A stretch of DNA of 64,000 bases from Hysterangium stoloniferum (GCA_015178975.1 WHVD01000015.1:930001-994000), one strand, 5' to 3'. Shown: positions 9,836 to 21,918, counted from the stretch's first letter. Numbers and translations: made by a program. Notes: generated by a model not told the origin, from the letters alone.

Positions 9836-11184
9836 GCTATCTTGTTTTTCGGATTTTGACTCTTTTTTGTTTGGTGTGCTTTTAGAGTGTTACGATTACA
9901 GCCCGCGGGAATAGCCTGTACTAGTGAACGTAGTGATATAATAGAGATATCATTTTATGAATTATTCAAATATTGATAAGAAAAACATGGCCATTCATGG
10001 GTTCATTAATACAAGGGCAAACATAGATAACATACAATAGATAAGATATTCACGTGTTGGATCAAGTCACGTGACCTGTCAGGGGAGGGTTGAGCAAGGG
10101 TGCTGCTGCTTCGCAATCATCACAATACAAGTACCTACACGAATCCACAACTCTGTTAAATTTGATGATGAAACACACCTTTTTATAGGGGGAGTCCACC
10201 AATTATTGCAACTTTTCATATGAAGATGCTAATTGTGGACCATGCATTTGGAGGTTAATGTGTGTCAGAACCACTATACACCTCCCAGAGCACCAAACCT
10301 ATATTGTCAGGAGGTGCTATACTAACTGACACAAGATATTGAGAAACAAGTACTTTTATTACAAGCTTATTAAACCCTTGTATATTGTGTATTGCAATAG
10401 AGTCAACTCATACTATTTTTAATAAACTCGCCATTTCCTTTCCTCATGTAGGGCCCGAAATTTTAACACAAAATTCACAAACATATCCTATAGCCCCCCT
10501 TTACCCAGTGTTAAATGGTCCAGTCACCACACACTTAATTGACCCCTCAACTTGTCGCCATCACCACCGGTCGACCCCCTCAACTCGCTGCCATCAACAC
10601 CGGGAATCCTGCAAGTTACTATCCATCCTATTTCAACACTAATGTCACAGAGTCATATCCTAATGAATTTTATTCTTACACATCTCCTTTTTGGTCCAGA
10701 TAATAAGACTTTTTTTTATAAAAACTTAATTTTAGACGCTATTATGTAAATACAGCAACAGAAATTTGTCTCATTATGGCAGGAGAATAATTTCTTTATT
10801 AGAAGTTGATGATTACACATTTTAAAAGTCTGAGTGGGTGGGATGGTATAGTGCATAAGAGCAAGTAAGCTTAAGTTGATGCTAATGGGATGAGATCTGG
10901 GGCCAGGATGCCGAGTCATAACAATTGACTGTGAACTCTAGAAGTTTTCAATCATTATAGGGTTTCAGACCTATTAGTTGTTGTCAGGGGACTTATGTAA
11001 CTTACAATTGCTAGTATAAATAGGTGAACTCCCCACTAGTTACAGTAGTCTTTTTGAATTGGAGCCTATTCCTACTCTGTGTTCTCTTTGCAAGAGCTTG
11101 TTAACTTTTAGGAATTCAGTAAATGAGCGGCGAGGACTCAAACCATACAGGGGCATTAGTAAGTGGGTTACTAGGGTATATATA
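9836..11184. other. Intergenic stretch without a recognised gene
   Basis: Holds a 10261-10333 hairpin, a region at about 10740-11160 with a TATAAATAGG box that may be part of an old LTR, and otherwise AT-rich sequence. Several short open frames were judged noise. Confidence 0.35.
10261..10333. repeat. Inverted repeat (hairpin)
   Basis: GTGTCAG plus TATACACCTCC on the left pairs with GGAGGTGCTATA and CTGACAC on the right across a loop of about 25 bases. The ends look like those of a very small MITE, but no target-site duplication was confirmed. Confidence 0.4.
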
Positions 11185-11468
11185 CAGTGGGGCACAAAAC
11201 CGTTCCAATGATTTTGTATATGTCAAAGAATGTTGAATAACTCAATGAGTACTTGACCAACTAACCCGAAATTTTTAATTTAGGTAGTCATATATGTTGG
11301 CTATATACTCTAATAATTCTTTGACAAAAGCATTATTTGTCATCAAACTATAAATCAAATACTAATGCAATCTCATTGGAACAGTTTTGTCTCTGTCACA
11401 TGATTAGCATATAACCTTATTGATTATCCACAAATGTTAGATTGAGTAGTGCTAGCAGTGCTTCCCAG

Positions 11469-11539
11469 GGTCAGGTGGTGTAATGGTTAACACCCCTGCT
11501 ATATATGCAGAAGCCCTGGGTTCAATCCCCAGTCTGGCC
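11469..11539 (+). mobile_element. tRNA-like cloverleaf inside Tc1 element B
   Basis: The 71 bases fold as acceptor GGTCAGG with TCTGGCC, D arm GTGTAATGGTTAACAC, anticodon arm CCTGC-TATATAT-GCAGA and T arm CTGGG-TTCAATC-CCCAG. Boxes A and B match the pol III consensus. Position 33 is A instead of U and there is one mismatch in the anticodon stem. The triplet at the anticodon place is TAT. It sits between the terminal repeat and the transposase start and is copied exactly at 62101-62171. A SINE inserted in the transposon is the simplest reading. Confidence 0.6.
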
Positions 11540-11668
11540 ATTCATTTCTACACTTTTAACAACAACAAATAAATGCAAATAAAATCATGTGACCTGTTCA
11601 AATTGTGTATATATACAAAGGTTCACTCCTCCAAGTGATAGCATCCCAACAAGCCATCAGTTTACATC

Positions 11669-13380
11669 ATGAGAGCTCTCACTCCTGCTCAACTTGATCG
11701 TGTTCTTACTGTTATGACCGTGTCGCAACCCTATCGGTCCCGAGGTTATCACCACTTATCAATGTTTTCAAGTTACCATTTCGGAAACCATCAGCCCCTG
11801 AAGCTGACGTATGTTTTCATGATGATCAAACTCCATTTACGCCCATGTCAAAATAACTTGTATTGTCTGGTTAAACTTTTGATACATCCCTTTTATTATG
11901 ATGATCCGTTCAATCCTATGTTTCACCTATGTCTATCTATATTTGTAGTCCTTGAACTATTTCCCTTTATCGTAATTCCACTCTCGGTTATCATTGGCCT
12001 CCGAACTAATCATAAACTTCCTGTTCCTAGTCAAGCTTATTGTTAATACTGTTTTCCACCCTTCTCCCTGTTAGTATTTTCTAGACGCCTGTTACTTGTA
12101 TATGAACCCGCTGTAGTTGTAGTTACTAGGCAATCAGAATGGTGACTCAGAATACCCTCATACGTCTGTAACAGTCTCATACTAAGAATTCCCCCATCCG
12201 CCTTCGTGTGCGCTCACCCACTCCTGGCCCCGACCCCTTGGCCCGACACTCAACTTGTCCTTCGGTCCCAATTGGTATCTCGCCAAAAGGAACTCTTTAG
12301 GATTAGTCTTCACCTGTCCAAAATCTAAGGACACCCTACAGATATTTGTGAGGGCACAGCACATAAGCTGAAGCCAAGTCCTTCTGATCAGTCCCTGTCG
12401 GCCACCGACATTAGTCAGTTTTCAGTTCTTAACACTTACTCTACTTGACAAGGGCAAGTCTGCACATGAAGTAGCTGCTACCACTGGTCATTCTGTCTCT
12501 ACTATATCCAGAATTCACTCTAAACACTCTTCCTCCCTCTCCAAAGCAGCTGGAGGTCGTCCACACAAACATTCCCCCTCTGATCATTACATCATCCAAC
12601 AAATCACTTCCCAGAAGATTGACCATACCACTCAGGCCTCTAAAGTCCTACAAGATATGAATGGGGAGTCTATCTCTGCAAGAACAATTTGTAGGGAACT
12701 CAAGAAAGCTGGAATGAAGGCTGTGGTGAAGAGGAAAATGCCTAAACTTACAAAAAGGCATAGACAGGAGAGGCTGGACTTTGCATTGGCACACAAGAAC
12801 TGATCTCTGGAGGGTTGTTTGGTCAGATGAGACTAAAATCAATCATTTGGGGTCAGATGGGAGGAAGTGGGTGTGATAGGCTGGTTGAGGGCACAGTCAA
12901 GTTTGGAGGGGGGAATCTGATGTTGTGGGGTTATATGTTCTGGGAAGGACCAGGATATGCCACCAAGATTGATGGGAGGATGGATGCTGAACTTTATGTT
13001 AGCATTTTGGAGGATGAACTTCAAGAATCTCTCAAGCATTACAAGAAGAAGACTGGGGATATTGTCTGTCAGCAAGACAATGATCCTAAACACAAGAACA
13101 AGAAGGCCACCAATTGGCTTAATGGCAGTGATTTTGATGTCATGATATGGCCCCCTCAATCTGCTTATCTTAATCCAATTGAACACCTTTGGCATTACCT
13201 CAAGAAGATGCTACTAGAGTATGAAGTGGAGCCTAGAGTATTCAGGAGTTATGGGAAAGGGTCCAGACAGAATGGGACAGCATTCCTGCTTCTACTTGTC
13301 AGAATTTGATGGAGAGTATGCCTAGAAAGATTTCAGCTGTTTTGGATGCCAAGGGGGGTTACACCAAGTTTCACATACCT
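11669..13380 (+). pseudogene. Tc1/mariner transposase B, interrupted
   Basis: The start MRALTPAQLDRVL is cut at 11709 by the solo LTR and resumes at 12440 (LLDKGKSAHEVAATTG, the helix-turn-helix part). The catalytic part has VVWSDETK (first Asp), QQDNDPKH (second Asp) and LNPIEHLW (Glu), with 34 residues between second Asp and Glu, the DD34E signature of Tc1. Frameshifts near 12800 and 13215, and a missing segment before FGGGNLMLW, break it. The end GGYTKF replaces the usual GGYTKY end because foreign sequence follows. The copy at 62298 is not split and shows the intact N-terminal half. Confidence 0.8.
11710..12434 (+). mobile_element. Solo LTR, 725 bp, target-site duplication CTTAC
   Basis: Begins TGTTATGACCGTG and ends CAGTTCTTAACA, flanked by CTTAC at 11705-11709 and 12435-12439. 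The homologous position at 62336-62340 has a single CTTAC and no insert, which is the empty site. An inverted relative is at 51160-51881. The LTR is CpG-rich, unlike the Tc1 sequence around it, and so is young or unmethylated. Confidence 0.9.
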
Positions 13381-13432
13381 CATTGCAATGTTTCATATAC
13401 CTCATTGTAATGTTTCACATACTTCATTGCCA
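13369..13432 (+). repeat. 22-bp tandem repeat, about 2.9 units
   Basis: Units of the form TTTCACATACCTCATTGCAATG follow each other from 13369. The same array is present at about 63291-63354. It marks the point where Tc1-B coding sequence stops and foreign sequence starts. Confidence 0.7.
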
Positions 13433-13670
13433 ATAGCTTCTAAGGTTGCCTTTGCATCTCAATCTCTGGATCTCATACTCACCATACATCCACTTTGTTT
13501 TGATAGCCAAAGCTCTTCTTCCATTATCTATGAATGGTTTTCAACTCTTTGGGAAGCCACTTCACTTGCTCAGAGCCACCAATATTATTCAGACACACCT
13601 GTATCTCTTCAGATTTTACCTTCTCCTTTTCAGTAAGATCTAGGGATACAGATATTAGCCTTGTTAGTAT

Positions 13671-14000
13671 CCTGGTTATGACCTAATATTTGGGATAGGA
13701 TGTATATATTATCTAGTATCTGTGTGAGTTTTAAAATATGCACAACAGTCATGGTTAAACAAGTTTATTTGGGTTATGACTTAATCTTTGGAATAAAATG
13801 CTTCTCTTGTACATATATACATATATGAAGTTTCAAATATACTGTAGTTCATATAATTTAAAATTATTTGGTTTAGAAAGTTAATAGAACTATCTGGCCT
13901 ACCAATTCACATTGTGCAATTTATTCCAAAATAATAATCTACAAATGAATTGTTTGACTAAATTTTGTCAGATACAGGATAAATGTTAATATTTCCCCAA
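13671..14000 (+). repeat. Left arm of a long inverted repeat
   Basis: This arm, with TTTGGGTTATGACTTAATC and GTGCAATTTATTCC, recurs in the opposite orientation at 23575-24095. The two arms enclose Tc1-A and about 1.3 kb of old retrotransposon fragments. A third copy is at 63590-63920. They may be the ends of a large, now dead, DNA transposon. Confidence 0.65.
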
Positions 14001-14793
14001 TCTTCAGAGTATTGGCTGACAGACTGGATATGATGAAATATTAATTTTTATGTCAAACAATATAAATATACAGTGAGGGACAAAACCCTTCCAATGATTT
14101 TTAGTTGTGCAAAGATTCTTGAATAACTCAAGAACTACTGTAGATACAGACCTGAATTTTGGAGGTTGGTTAGGTCTATATGTTATCTATATGCTCTTAA
14201 AATATAAGCATTAGTATTTTCCACACTATAAATAAAATGCTAATAAATCACATTGGAAGGGTTTTGTCCCTAGTATAAAAAAAATACAAATTAAACAATC
14301 TAGTACTTGGTATAGCCTCCCTTGGCCTTCAAAACAGCCTCAACCCTTCTAGGCATACTCTCTACTAAGCTCTGACAAGTAGAGGCAGGGATCTTCTCCC
14401 ACTCTGTCTGAACCCTCTCCCACAACTCATGAATACTCTTGGGTGCCACCCAGCCTCCTTTTGAGGTAATACCAGAGGTGTTCAATTAGATTAAGGTCAG
14501 CAGACTGAGGTGGCCATACCATGACCACAAATCCATTGTCTTTAAACCAATTGGTGGCCTTTTTGCTCTTGTGTTTGGGGTCATTGTCTTGCTGAAAGAC
14601 CACATTCCCTGTGTTCTTGCCATAATACTCCATGATTTCTTGAAGTTCATCTTCCATAATGCTAACATAAAGGTCAGCATCCATCCTTCCATCAATTTTG
14701 GTGGAATATCCTGGTCCTTCCCACAACATACAGCCTCACAACATCAGATTTCCTCTTCCAAACCTGATTGTACCCTCAGCCACCCTATCACTG

Positions 14794-15601
14794 TGTTAGG
14801 ATACACACACAGGGCGGGTCTCATGAGAAACCCGCGGGATATCTGGTAGGACTTGGCTTCAGCTTATAGGCTGTGCCCTTGCTAGATTGTGTCGTCCAAT
14901 TTCGAACAGGCAGATGGGAATCCTGAGGAGTCCAGGTGGGGTTTGTGGGTCGTAGGTCGTAGGTCATGAGGTCGTGAGTCATGAGTCAAGATAGTCGAGA
15001 GAGATAGATACGCCGGAGCCCGTGGGCTCCGACTAGTGCGAGCGGTGTGATTAGAGTAGGGAAAATATATTAGATTACTGGGGGGAATCTAAGCTAATTT
15101 TCTGACTGGATTGTATGGACAACATCTGCCAGTTTAAATAGACCATGGAGTGACTGACATACTAATCCGGTAATAATGAAAACGAAACTAACAAAACATA
15201 AACGGGAAATGTAAACACCAAATTTGGTGTTAGGAACGGGATGGAACAAAGTGGAGTCTGAATCGTGACAAAGCAAAACCCATAACGGGAAATGGAGCGG
15301 GAGTGGAGTCCTAATCGTGACAGGTCATTTGACTAAAATGGGAACGGGGCTCGGATAGAGCGGTGATGGGATTCAGAGCTGGATCCAGTGACTAATGCGT
15401 GGGATGAAGACAGACATAGGCAGAGACGGAGTCCGGGGAAGTCCGGTTACTGATATGTGTCGTAATGAGGTCGAACGTAACAAGTCATGTCGTGATGGAG
15501 TCCGGGTGGGAAATCCTATAAACAGACAATTGGTGCTTGTAGCGCGTGGGGGCATACGGGTTAGTGCCCGGAGTCCGGCGGGAATTGTCCCGGTCATAAC
15601 A
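14794..15601 (+). mobile_element. Solo LTR family S, 808 bp, target-site duplication CACTG
   Basis: Starts TGTTAGGATACAC and ends GGTCATAACA; CACTG stands at 14789-14793 and 15602-15606. Removing the LTR and one CACTG restores the transposase frame seen in relatives (TATCACTGAGCCCC). Near its 5' part lies a run of GTCGTAG-like words. Family relatives: 29088-29897, 49997-50789, 54342-55333 and 59741-60648. Confidence 0.92.
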
Positions 15602-16023
15602 CACTGAGCCCCTCTCCTGCCCTTTTCCACACCTACTTCCTCCCATCTGACTCCAAACAATTTATTTTTGTCTCATATAACCAACAGCCCTCTTCCAATC
15701 ATCCACAGTCCAGTCCTTGTGTGCCAGAGCAGAGTCCATCCTTGCCTTCCTATGCCTCTTAGTGAGTAAAGGCCTTTTCTCTCCACCACAGCCCTCATTC
15801 CAGCCTTCTTGAGTGCTCTATGAACAGTCTTCACTGAAATGGACTCTCCAGTCATATTTTGAAGGATTTTGGTCACCTCAGTAGCATGTTCTGCCGTCTG
15901 AGAAGTGATTTGTTAGAGGGAATAATGAATATCTGAGGGAGAAAGCTTGCATGGATGGCCACCAGGTGCTTTGGCAAGTGATGGCCAATGGGTAAAGTGA
16001 ATTCTGGATATAGTAAACAGATC

Positions 16024-16355
16024 TGTAAGGGGACAAGTCATTCACACTTTATATTCCCCAGATTAGTACCCCCCAGATTATGCCTTATTGTCTATTCCAT
16101 TTTATTATCTCCCCATAGCAGGACACCTTATTCTTTATAGGGTACATTGAGCTGATGTAAGAGGGCACTTAAGGCGTGGGAAAATACACTGCATGCTGTA
16201 TAGCTGACGTGTCACACCTGGTAGAGTTTCCTTAGACTTTTCTCTTTGGATTTCCTCTACTAGGTGAGTAGATAGTTATCTTGTATTTAGTCATTTATAT
16301 ATATCTTTGGATTTCCTCTACTAGTGTGATATCCACTATTAAGGTTGCCCTTACA
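16024..16355 (+). repeat. 5' LTR of the gypsy element
   Basis: 332 bp, TG...CA ends. It contains a direct repeat of TTTGGATTTCCTCTACTAG around 16250 and 16305. Compared with the 3' LTR it has A for G in a former CpG twice, C for T once in a CpG, and one A/G difference near the end outside CpG. Confidence 0.93.
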
Positions 16356-16467
16356 GTAGAAAAGTCTCACAATCTTCGAGGACTGGCCGCGATTTTATTA
16401 CAGGTATTAGACGGAATAAAATCACGACCCCTCCTCACATCCTTACTTCATTCAACTCACCTTTGGG

Positions 16468-17666
16468 ATGTCTCTGCCTCCAGAGCTCGAGCAATGCCTA
16501 CAGGGCATGGAACAGAACGCCCAAGACAACATCAAGGCTCTCACAGACCTTATCACCCAACTTCAACTCACCGTTAGCAATCTCACCAACTCTACATCCT
16601 CCTCTTCCTCAGCTGCACCTGCTACCCTCCCTCTAAACCCAATTGCCCAATCTACACCGTCTGTCGATTCGTCAGCTCGGTCGACACATCACCCGAAAGG
16701 TTCGAAACCGAGTGACTTTGACAGTAGTAGAGACAGTGGCCGTAACTTCCTACACTCGTGTTACACCTACATGATGCTGTGCCCGGAAGACTTCGTGGAT
16801 GACAACACGCGTATTCTGTGGGTCTTGATCTTCATGAAAACTGGTCGAGCCGCAACTTGGGCAAGCGAGGCGATCCTGCGACACCACGCTAAAGGCGTTA
16901 TGTATGTTCACAGACTGGGGCGACTTTCAGACCCAATTCGAAGCGGAATTCTACCCGCAATTTGAACAGGAGGCCGCTGCCAGTTGACTCAATTCCACAG
17001 CTTATTTTCAGGGTACCAGGCACATCCATCTTTACATCGACGAATTCCGAGAAACGGCATGTAAGGCGGAGTACACTGGTGCCCCCACGGTCATGGCGTT
17101 CAGAGCAGGTCTGAACCATGGCGTCGAACGACAAGTCGCGACCATGACAGTCAGCCGCCCAGGCAATGGTGACCACGCGCATCGCAGTGCAAGCCCAGAT
17201 GGCCAGTGACACCTTCCAGCAGTCGCTCCAGCGACAAAACTTATCTTTGAGAACACCGGTCGTTTCGTCGACAACCGGATCGCATTCGCACTCGATCCCC
17301 ACACCCCCTCGCATTAACTACACACCGCTGCCAGGGCCGCCCCCTGGACCTCCCTTTCAGACACCATCGATGCAACGGGGGTCTGCAGTCGGAATCGTGC
17401 CTATGGAAGTGGACCGGACTCGTCGGACCCAGCAACGCATCCCTCTGAATACCTGTTGTAGGTGTGGACCGGTGGGTCATTGGGCACGCAATTGTCCAGA
17501 GATAAGGGAAGTCCTCCATTTCCTAGCAGAAGACCCAGACGACCTGTCAGCATTCACTCAAGATATATTGGCATTAGAGGATGCAGGCTGGATTTCCAAT
17601 GTGGACAAGGAGTCACCCCCATTGGGACAGTCGGTGGAACAGGGTTTTCCCCCCAGCAACGAGTGA
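16468..17666 (+). pseudogene. gag: Gypsy gag with zinc knuckle, frameshifted
   Basis: MSLPPELEQCLQGMEQ opens a Gag-like protein with a Ser-rich linker, then a capsid-like part (FLHSCYTYMMLCPEDF). Around 16900 the frame shifts, a TGA interrupts near 16985, and a further shift near 17165 brings in the C-terminal part. The CCHC zinc knuckle CCRCGPVGHWARNCP (about 17453-17497) binds RNA in such proteins. The frame ends at 17666, about 150 bp before the recognisable start of pol. Confidence 0.8.
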
Positions 17667-17814
17667 AGGATGTGCCCTCGTTGCCTATTCATGACCAACT
17701 TCACAGTGTAATGATAGATAAGATAGAGTCCCAATACACCCCTTCTACTCATGCTGAAACTGTGAAACCAATAGTCGCATCTAATCTCCCAAAACCCTAC
17801 CTCCGTCTCCCGAA

Positions 17815-20800
17815 GTGGGAGTGGAGATTGCCATCCACTTACATCATATGTTCAACCCCCTCGACCAATTCTTATCCTTGCCGATTCAGATTCAGGCAAC
17901 AGACACTGCTGAGATCCATGCCCTGAGTGCTCTTTTATATTGTGGCACTACAGGACTATTCATTGACAGGGACTTTGTTAAAAAGAAGTGCCTCACCACT
18001 CATTCCCTCACTTGTCCAATTCCAGTCCTCAATGTTGATGGCACTCACAATGAGGCAGGTGCTATCATGGAAGTAGTTGACCTCATCCTGCATTATAAAG
18101 ATCATTATGAGCGTGCTGTCTTTGCAGTCACTAGTTTGGGTCACCACAATATGCTTCTTGGATTCACCTGGCTGCAACAGCACAACCCAGAGGTAGATTG
18201 GTCAACAGGCAAGGTCACTATGAGTTGGTGCCCATCCCAATGCTGGACTTGCCAACAAGAGTTAAAGGAAGAGCATCGAGCAGCTGCAAGGCTTCGGGCC
18301 TGTCGTACCGGGCCATTACCAATGCCCATCACTCCTATAGAAGATGACTCAATAATGGAGGGAGAGGTAGAAGAAAATACTACAGAAGATACTGAACTTC
18401 GAGAGGATGGGGACCGCATTTGGGTGGCCTCACTTCCCCCAGAAGAAGAGTTTATTCGTGCAAGTACTACCACCTCTCAGCATCTTGCAGAGGCATTTCA
18501 TTGTAATTCCCAACCAATGACTGCAGGTAAAGGATCAGTACAAGATCAAATTCCTGTATACCTGCATGAATATGTGGACATCTTTTCCAAGGCCTCCTTT
18601 GACAGACTCCCTGAACAGAAAGCCTGGGACCATGCCATTGAACTGGTACCAGATGCCAAACCTTCATCTTGCAAGGTGTATCCTTTAGCTCCAAATGAAC
18701 AGGCAGAGCTTGATACCTTCCTTCAAGAGAACCTATCCACAGGCCGTATCTGACCCTCAAAGTCACCCATGGCTTCCCCAGTTTTCTTTATCAAGAAAAA
18801 GGATGGGTCCCTTCGTTTAGTACAGGATTATCGTGTTCTCAATGCTGTCACTATCAAGAACCAATACCCCCTTCCTTTGATCTCTGACCTTATCAATCAG
18901 CTACGTGGAGCTTGCTATTTCACCAAATTAGATGTATGATGGGGCTATAACAATGTGAGGATCAAAGAAGGGGATGAATGGAAGGCAGCCTTTTGCTCCA
19001 ACCGGGGATTGTTTGAACCCCTTGTCATGTTTTTTGGACTCACAAATAGCCCCTCCACTTTCCAGACGATGATGAATGACATTTTCCATGACCTCATCAT
19101 GGAGGGTGTAGTGGTCATTTATCTGGATGACATTTTGATATTCACCAAAACACTGCAAGAGCACTACCGTGTGTCACATCTAGTCATGCAAAGGCTACGC
19201 CAGCACAAACTCTACCTCAGGCCAGAGAAGTGTGAATTTGAGAAGACCAAGATTGAATACTTGGGACTCATTATCTCAGAGGGTCAGGTGGAGATGGATC
19301 CAATCAAAGTGGCTGGTGTAGCAGAATGGCCAACCCCAGGTAGCCGTAAGGAAGTACAGTCCTTCCTGGGGTTTGCCAACTTCTACCAACACTTCATCAA
19401 GGACTTCTCCCACCATGCATGTCCCCTGTTTGATCTCACCAAAAAGGATCAGCCTTTGAAGTGGGGCAAGGAGGAAGCAGGTGCCTTTCACACTCTCAAG
19501 CATCTAGTGACTTCAGCACCAGTTCTTGCCTTTGCGAAAGACAACCTTCCATACCGTATTGAGGCTGACAGTTCAGACTTTGCCACAGGGGCAGTACTGT
19601 CTCAGCAGTCACAGGAGGATGGCAAGTGGCATCCCATTGCATTCTACTCCAAAAGCCTCAATGAGGTGGAATGCAATTATGATATTCATGATAAGGAGAT
19701 GCTGGCTATCATCCGGGCACTGGAAGAGTGGCATCACTTTGTAGAAGGTGCTGAGCATAAGTTTGAGATTTGGACAGACCATAAGAACCTGGAATACTTT
19801 CGCACATCCAAGAAGTTTAACCGGAGGCAAGCCAGATGGTCACTTTATTTGGCACGGTTTGACTTTGAGATGCATCATCGTCCAGGAGCCTCTATGGGAA
19901 AATCAGATGCTCTATCCAGATGTGCTGACCATGGCTCTGGTGCAGAAGACAATAAGGATAGGGTACTCCTCCGACCAGAATTATTTGCTATTCGAGCATT
20001 AGAAGGGGTAAAGGTTTATGGTGAAGAACAGGACATCCTGAAGGATGTCCGGAAAGGCTTGAAGGAGTAAACCCCAGAAGATGCAGTGGCAAATGCCATT
20101 CAGGAGATGCGCAAGACTAAAAGCAGGTGTATACAGTCCTCAGAGTGGTCAGAATCAGAGGGCCTACTCCTGTTTTGTGGGAAGGTATATGTTCCAGATC
20201 ACTTGGATCTCCGCCGCCGCATTATGGCCCAACATCACAATACCAAGGTAACAGGCCACCCAGGCAGGTGGAAGACCTTAGAACTCATTTCCAGGAATTA
20301 CTGGTGGCCCCAAATGTCCAGACATGTAGGACTCTATGCCAAGACTTGTGATGTGTGTTTGAGGACCAAGACCATCCGGCATAAATCTATGGGTCAGCTG
20401 CAGCCATTGCCAATCCCCAGTCAATGCTGGGAAGTGGTCAGTGTGGATTTTATTACGGAATTGCCAGAGGCCCATGGTTTCGATGCGATTATGAATGTGG
20501 TTGACTCACTCTCTAAATGGGCACACTTCATCCCTACCATGACCACATTGTCAGCAGCAGGTGCAGCACGTCTTTTCCTACAGCATGTCTGGAAACTACA
20601 TGGCTTGCCAATGAAGGTGGTTTCTGACCGTGGCTCACAGTTTGTGGCAGAATTCACCAAGGAACTCTACCACTTTCTGGGTATCAAGATAGCCTCCTCT
20701 ACTGCCTATCATCCTCAGACAGATGGACAGACAGAATGTCTCAACATGAACTAGAACAATACATACGGGTGTTCACAAATGAGCGACAGGATGATTGGGA

Positions 20801-21573
20801 TGAATTACTCCCCTTGGCAAAGTTCCAATACAATAACCACATCCATTCTTCCACACAACACACACCCTTCATGGTTGACACTGGTCGTCATCCGCGCATG
20901 GGTTTTGAACCACATCAGGTGCCATCCAGATTGGAATCCGTGAATGAACTTAAGGAGCGTATGGCAGATGCACTACAGGAAGCTCGGGCTGCCTTGCAGA
21001 AATCAAAGGATGACATGGCGAGATACTATAACCGACAACGGGAACCCACTCCAGTCTATCATCCAGGAGATAAGGTGTTTTTGGATGCAAGTAATATAGC
21101 TACTACCCGACCATCAGCCAAACTGGCACACCAGCGTTTGGGCCCCTTCATGGTAGAAAGGGCAGTAGGCACACATGCATATTGACTGTGTTTACCTCCA
21201 AAGCTCAAGCATTTACACCCAGTTTTCCCTGTTGTTAAACTCATGCTTGCTCCAGTGGACCCATTTCCAGGCCGTCCTAAGCCCTACCAACCCCCCCCAG
21301 ATCTTGTAGGTAACCAAGAGGAATATGAGGTGGAGGAGGTCCTTGATAGCAGGATGCACTACAGGAAGTTCCAGTATCTTATCAAATGGAGAGGTTATGG
21401 CTATGAGGAAAATGAGTGGGTGGATGCCAAGGATGTTCATGCACCAGAACTTGTCACCAAGTTTCATCGACTACACTCAGGTGCACCCAGACCCATTCAG
21501 GAGAAAGACTTTGCCATTTTCAGGGACCCCAAGTTGAGGTTGGACAACACTCGTGTGTCGGGGTGCCACACCT
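17815..21573 (+). pseudogene. pol: Gypsy pol: protease, RT, RNase H, integrase, chromodomain
   Basis: The protease region reads LLYCGTTGLF where the family has Asp-Ser/Cys-Gly, so the catalytic Asp is lost. The RT has YLDD at 19120-19131 and the FFGLTNSPSTFQ motif. RNase H (RIEADSSDFATGAV, TDHKNLEYF) follows. The integrase has the zinc part HHNTKVTGH...CDVC and the catalytic motifs VVSVDF, VSDRGSQF and YHPQTDGQTE. The chromodomain (YLIKWRGYGYEENEW, about 21380-21430) would guide insertion to marked chromatin. Breaks: TGA at 18751 and 18938 (both where relatives have Arg codons), TAA near 20068, a frameshift near 20750 and a stop near 21183. Confidence 0.9.
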
Positions 21574-21586
21574 AGATGGGGGGTGA

Positions 21587-21918
21587 TGTAAGGGGACAAG
21601 TCATTCACACTTTATATTCCCCAGATTAGTACCCCCCAGATTATGCCTTATTGTCTATTCCATTTTATTATCTCCCCATAGCAGGACACCTTATTCTTTA
21701 TAGGGTACATTGAGCTGATGTAAGAGGGCGCTTAAGGCGTGGGAAAATACACTGCGTGCTGTATAGCTGATGTGTCACACCTGGTAGAGTTTCCTTAGAC
21801 TTTTCTCTTTGGATTTCCTCTACTAGGTGAGTAGATAGTTATCTTGTATTTAGTCATTTATATATATCTTTGGATTTCCTCTACTAGTGTGATATCCACT
21901 ATTAGGGTTGCCCTTACA
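21587..21918 (+). repeat. 3' LTR of the gypsy element
   Basis: 332 bp and almost identical to the 5' LTR, preceded by the polypurine tract. It keeps GAGGGCGC and CTGCGTGC where the 5' copy has CA for CG, and has GATGTG where the 5' copy has GACGTG. Confidence 0.93.

Larger units (their letters stand above)
11185..13368 (+). mobile_element. Tc1/mariner element B, right end missing, split by a solo LTR
   Basis: The left end CAGTGGGGCACAAAACC directly follows TA. About 190 bp inside, an inverted version of the terminus (CATTGGAACAGTTTTGTC, about 11373-11397) closes a 210-bp terminal unit. A tRNA-like sequence follows, then the transposase start at 11669. The solo LTR at 11710-12434 splits the gene. 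Right of about 13368 the element runs into a 22-bp tandem array and the inverted arm, so its right terminal repeat is gone. A second copy of the same compound unit is at 61926-64000. Confidence 0.75.
16024..21918 (+). mobile_element. Complete Ty3/gypsy chromodomain retrotransposon, 5895 bp, duplication AGATC
   Basis: Two 332-bp LTRs (16024-16355 and 21587-21918) begin TGTAAGGGGAC and end GCCCTTACA. AGATC stands at 16019-16023 and 21919-21923. By eye the LTRs differ at only four places. A polypurine stretch, GATGGGGGGTGA, precedes the 3' LTR. Gene order is gag, protease, reverse transcriptase, RNase H, integrase, chromodomain. It is young by LTR identity, but its genes already contain several stops and frameshifts. 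It sits in the transposase gene of Tc1-A. Confidence 0.95.

Noticed and set aside
11469-11539. Functional tRNA-Ile with anticodon TAT
   Set aside because: The cloverleaf is good but U33 is replaced by A and the unit is carried within a transposon in two copies.
14794-15601. Independent gene (frames at 15373-15660)
   Set aside because: The frames lie fully inside an LTR with a 5-bp target duplication and are not kept in sister LTRs.
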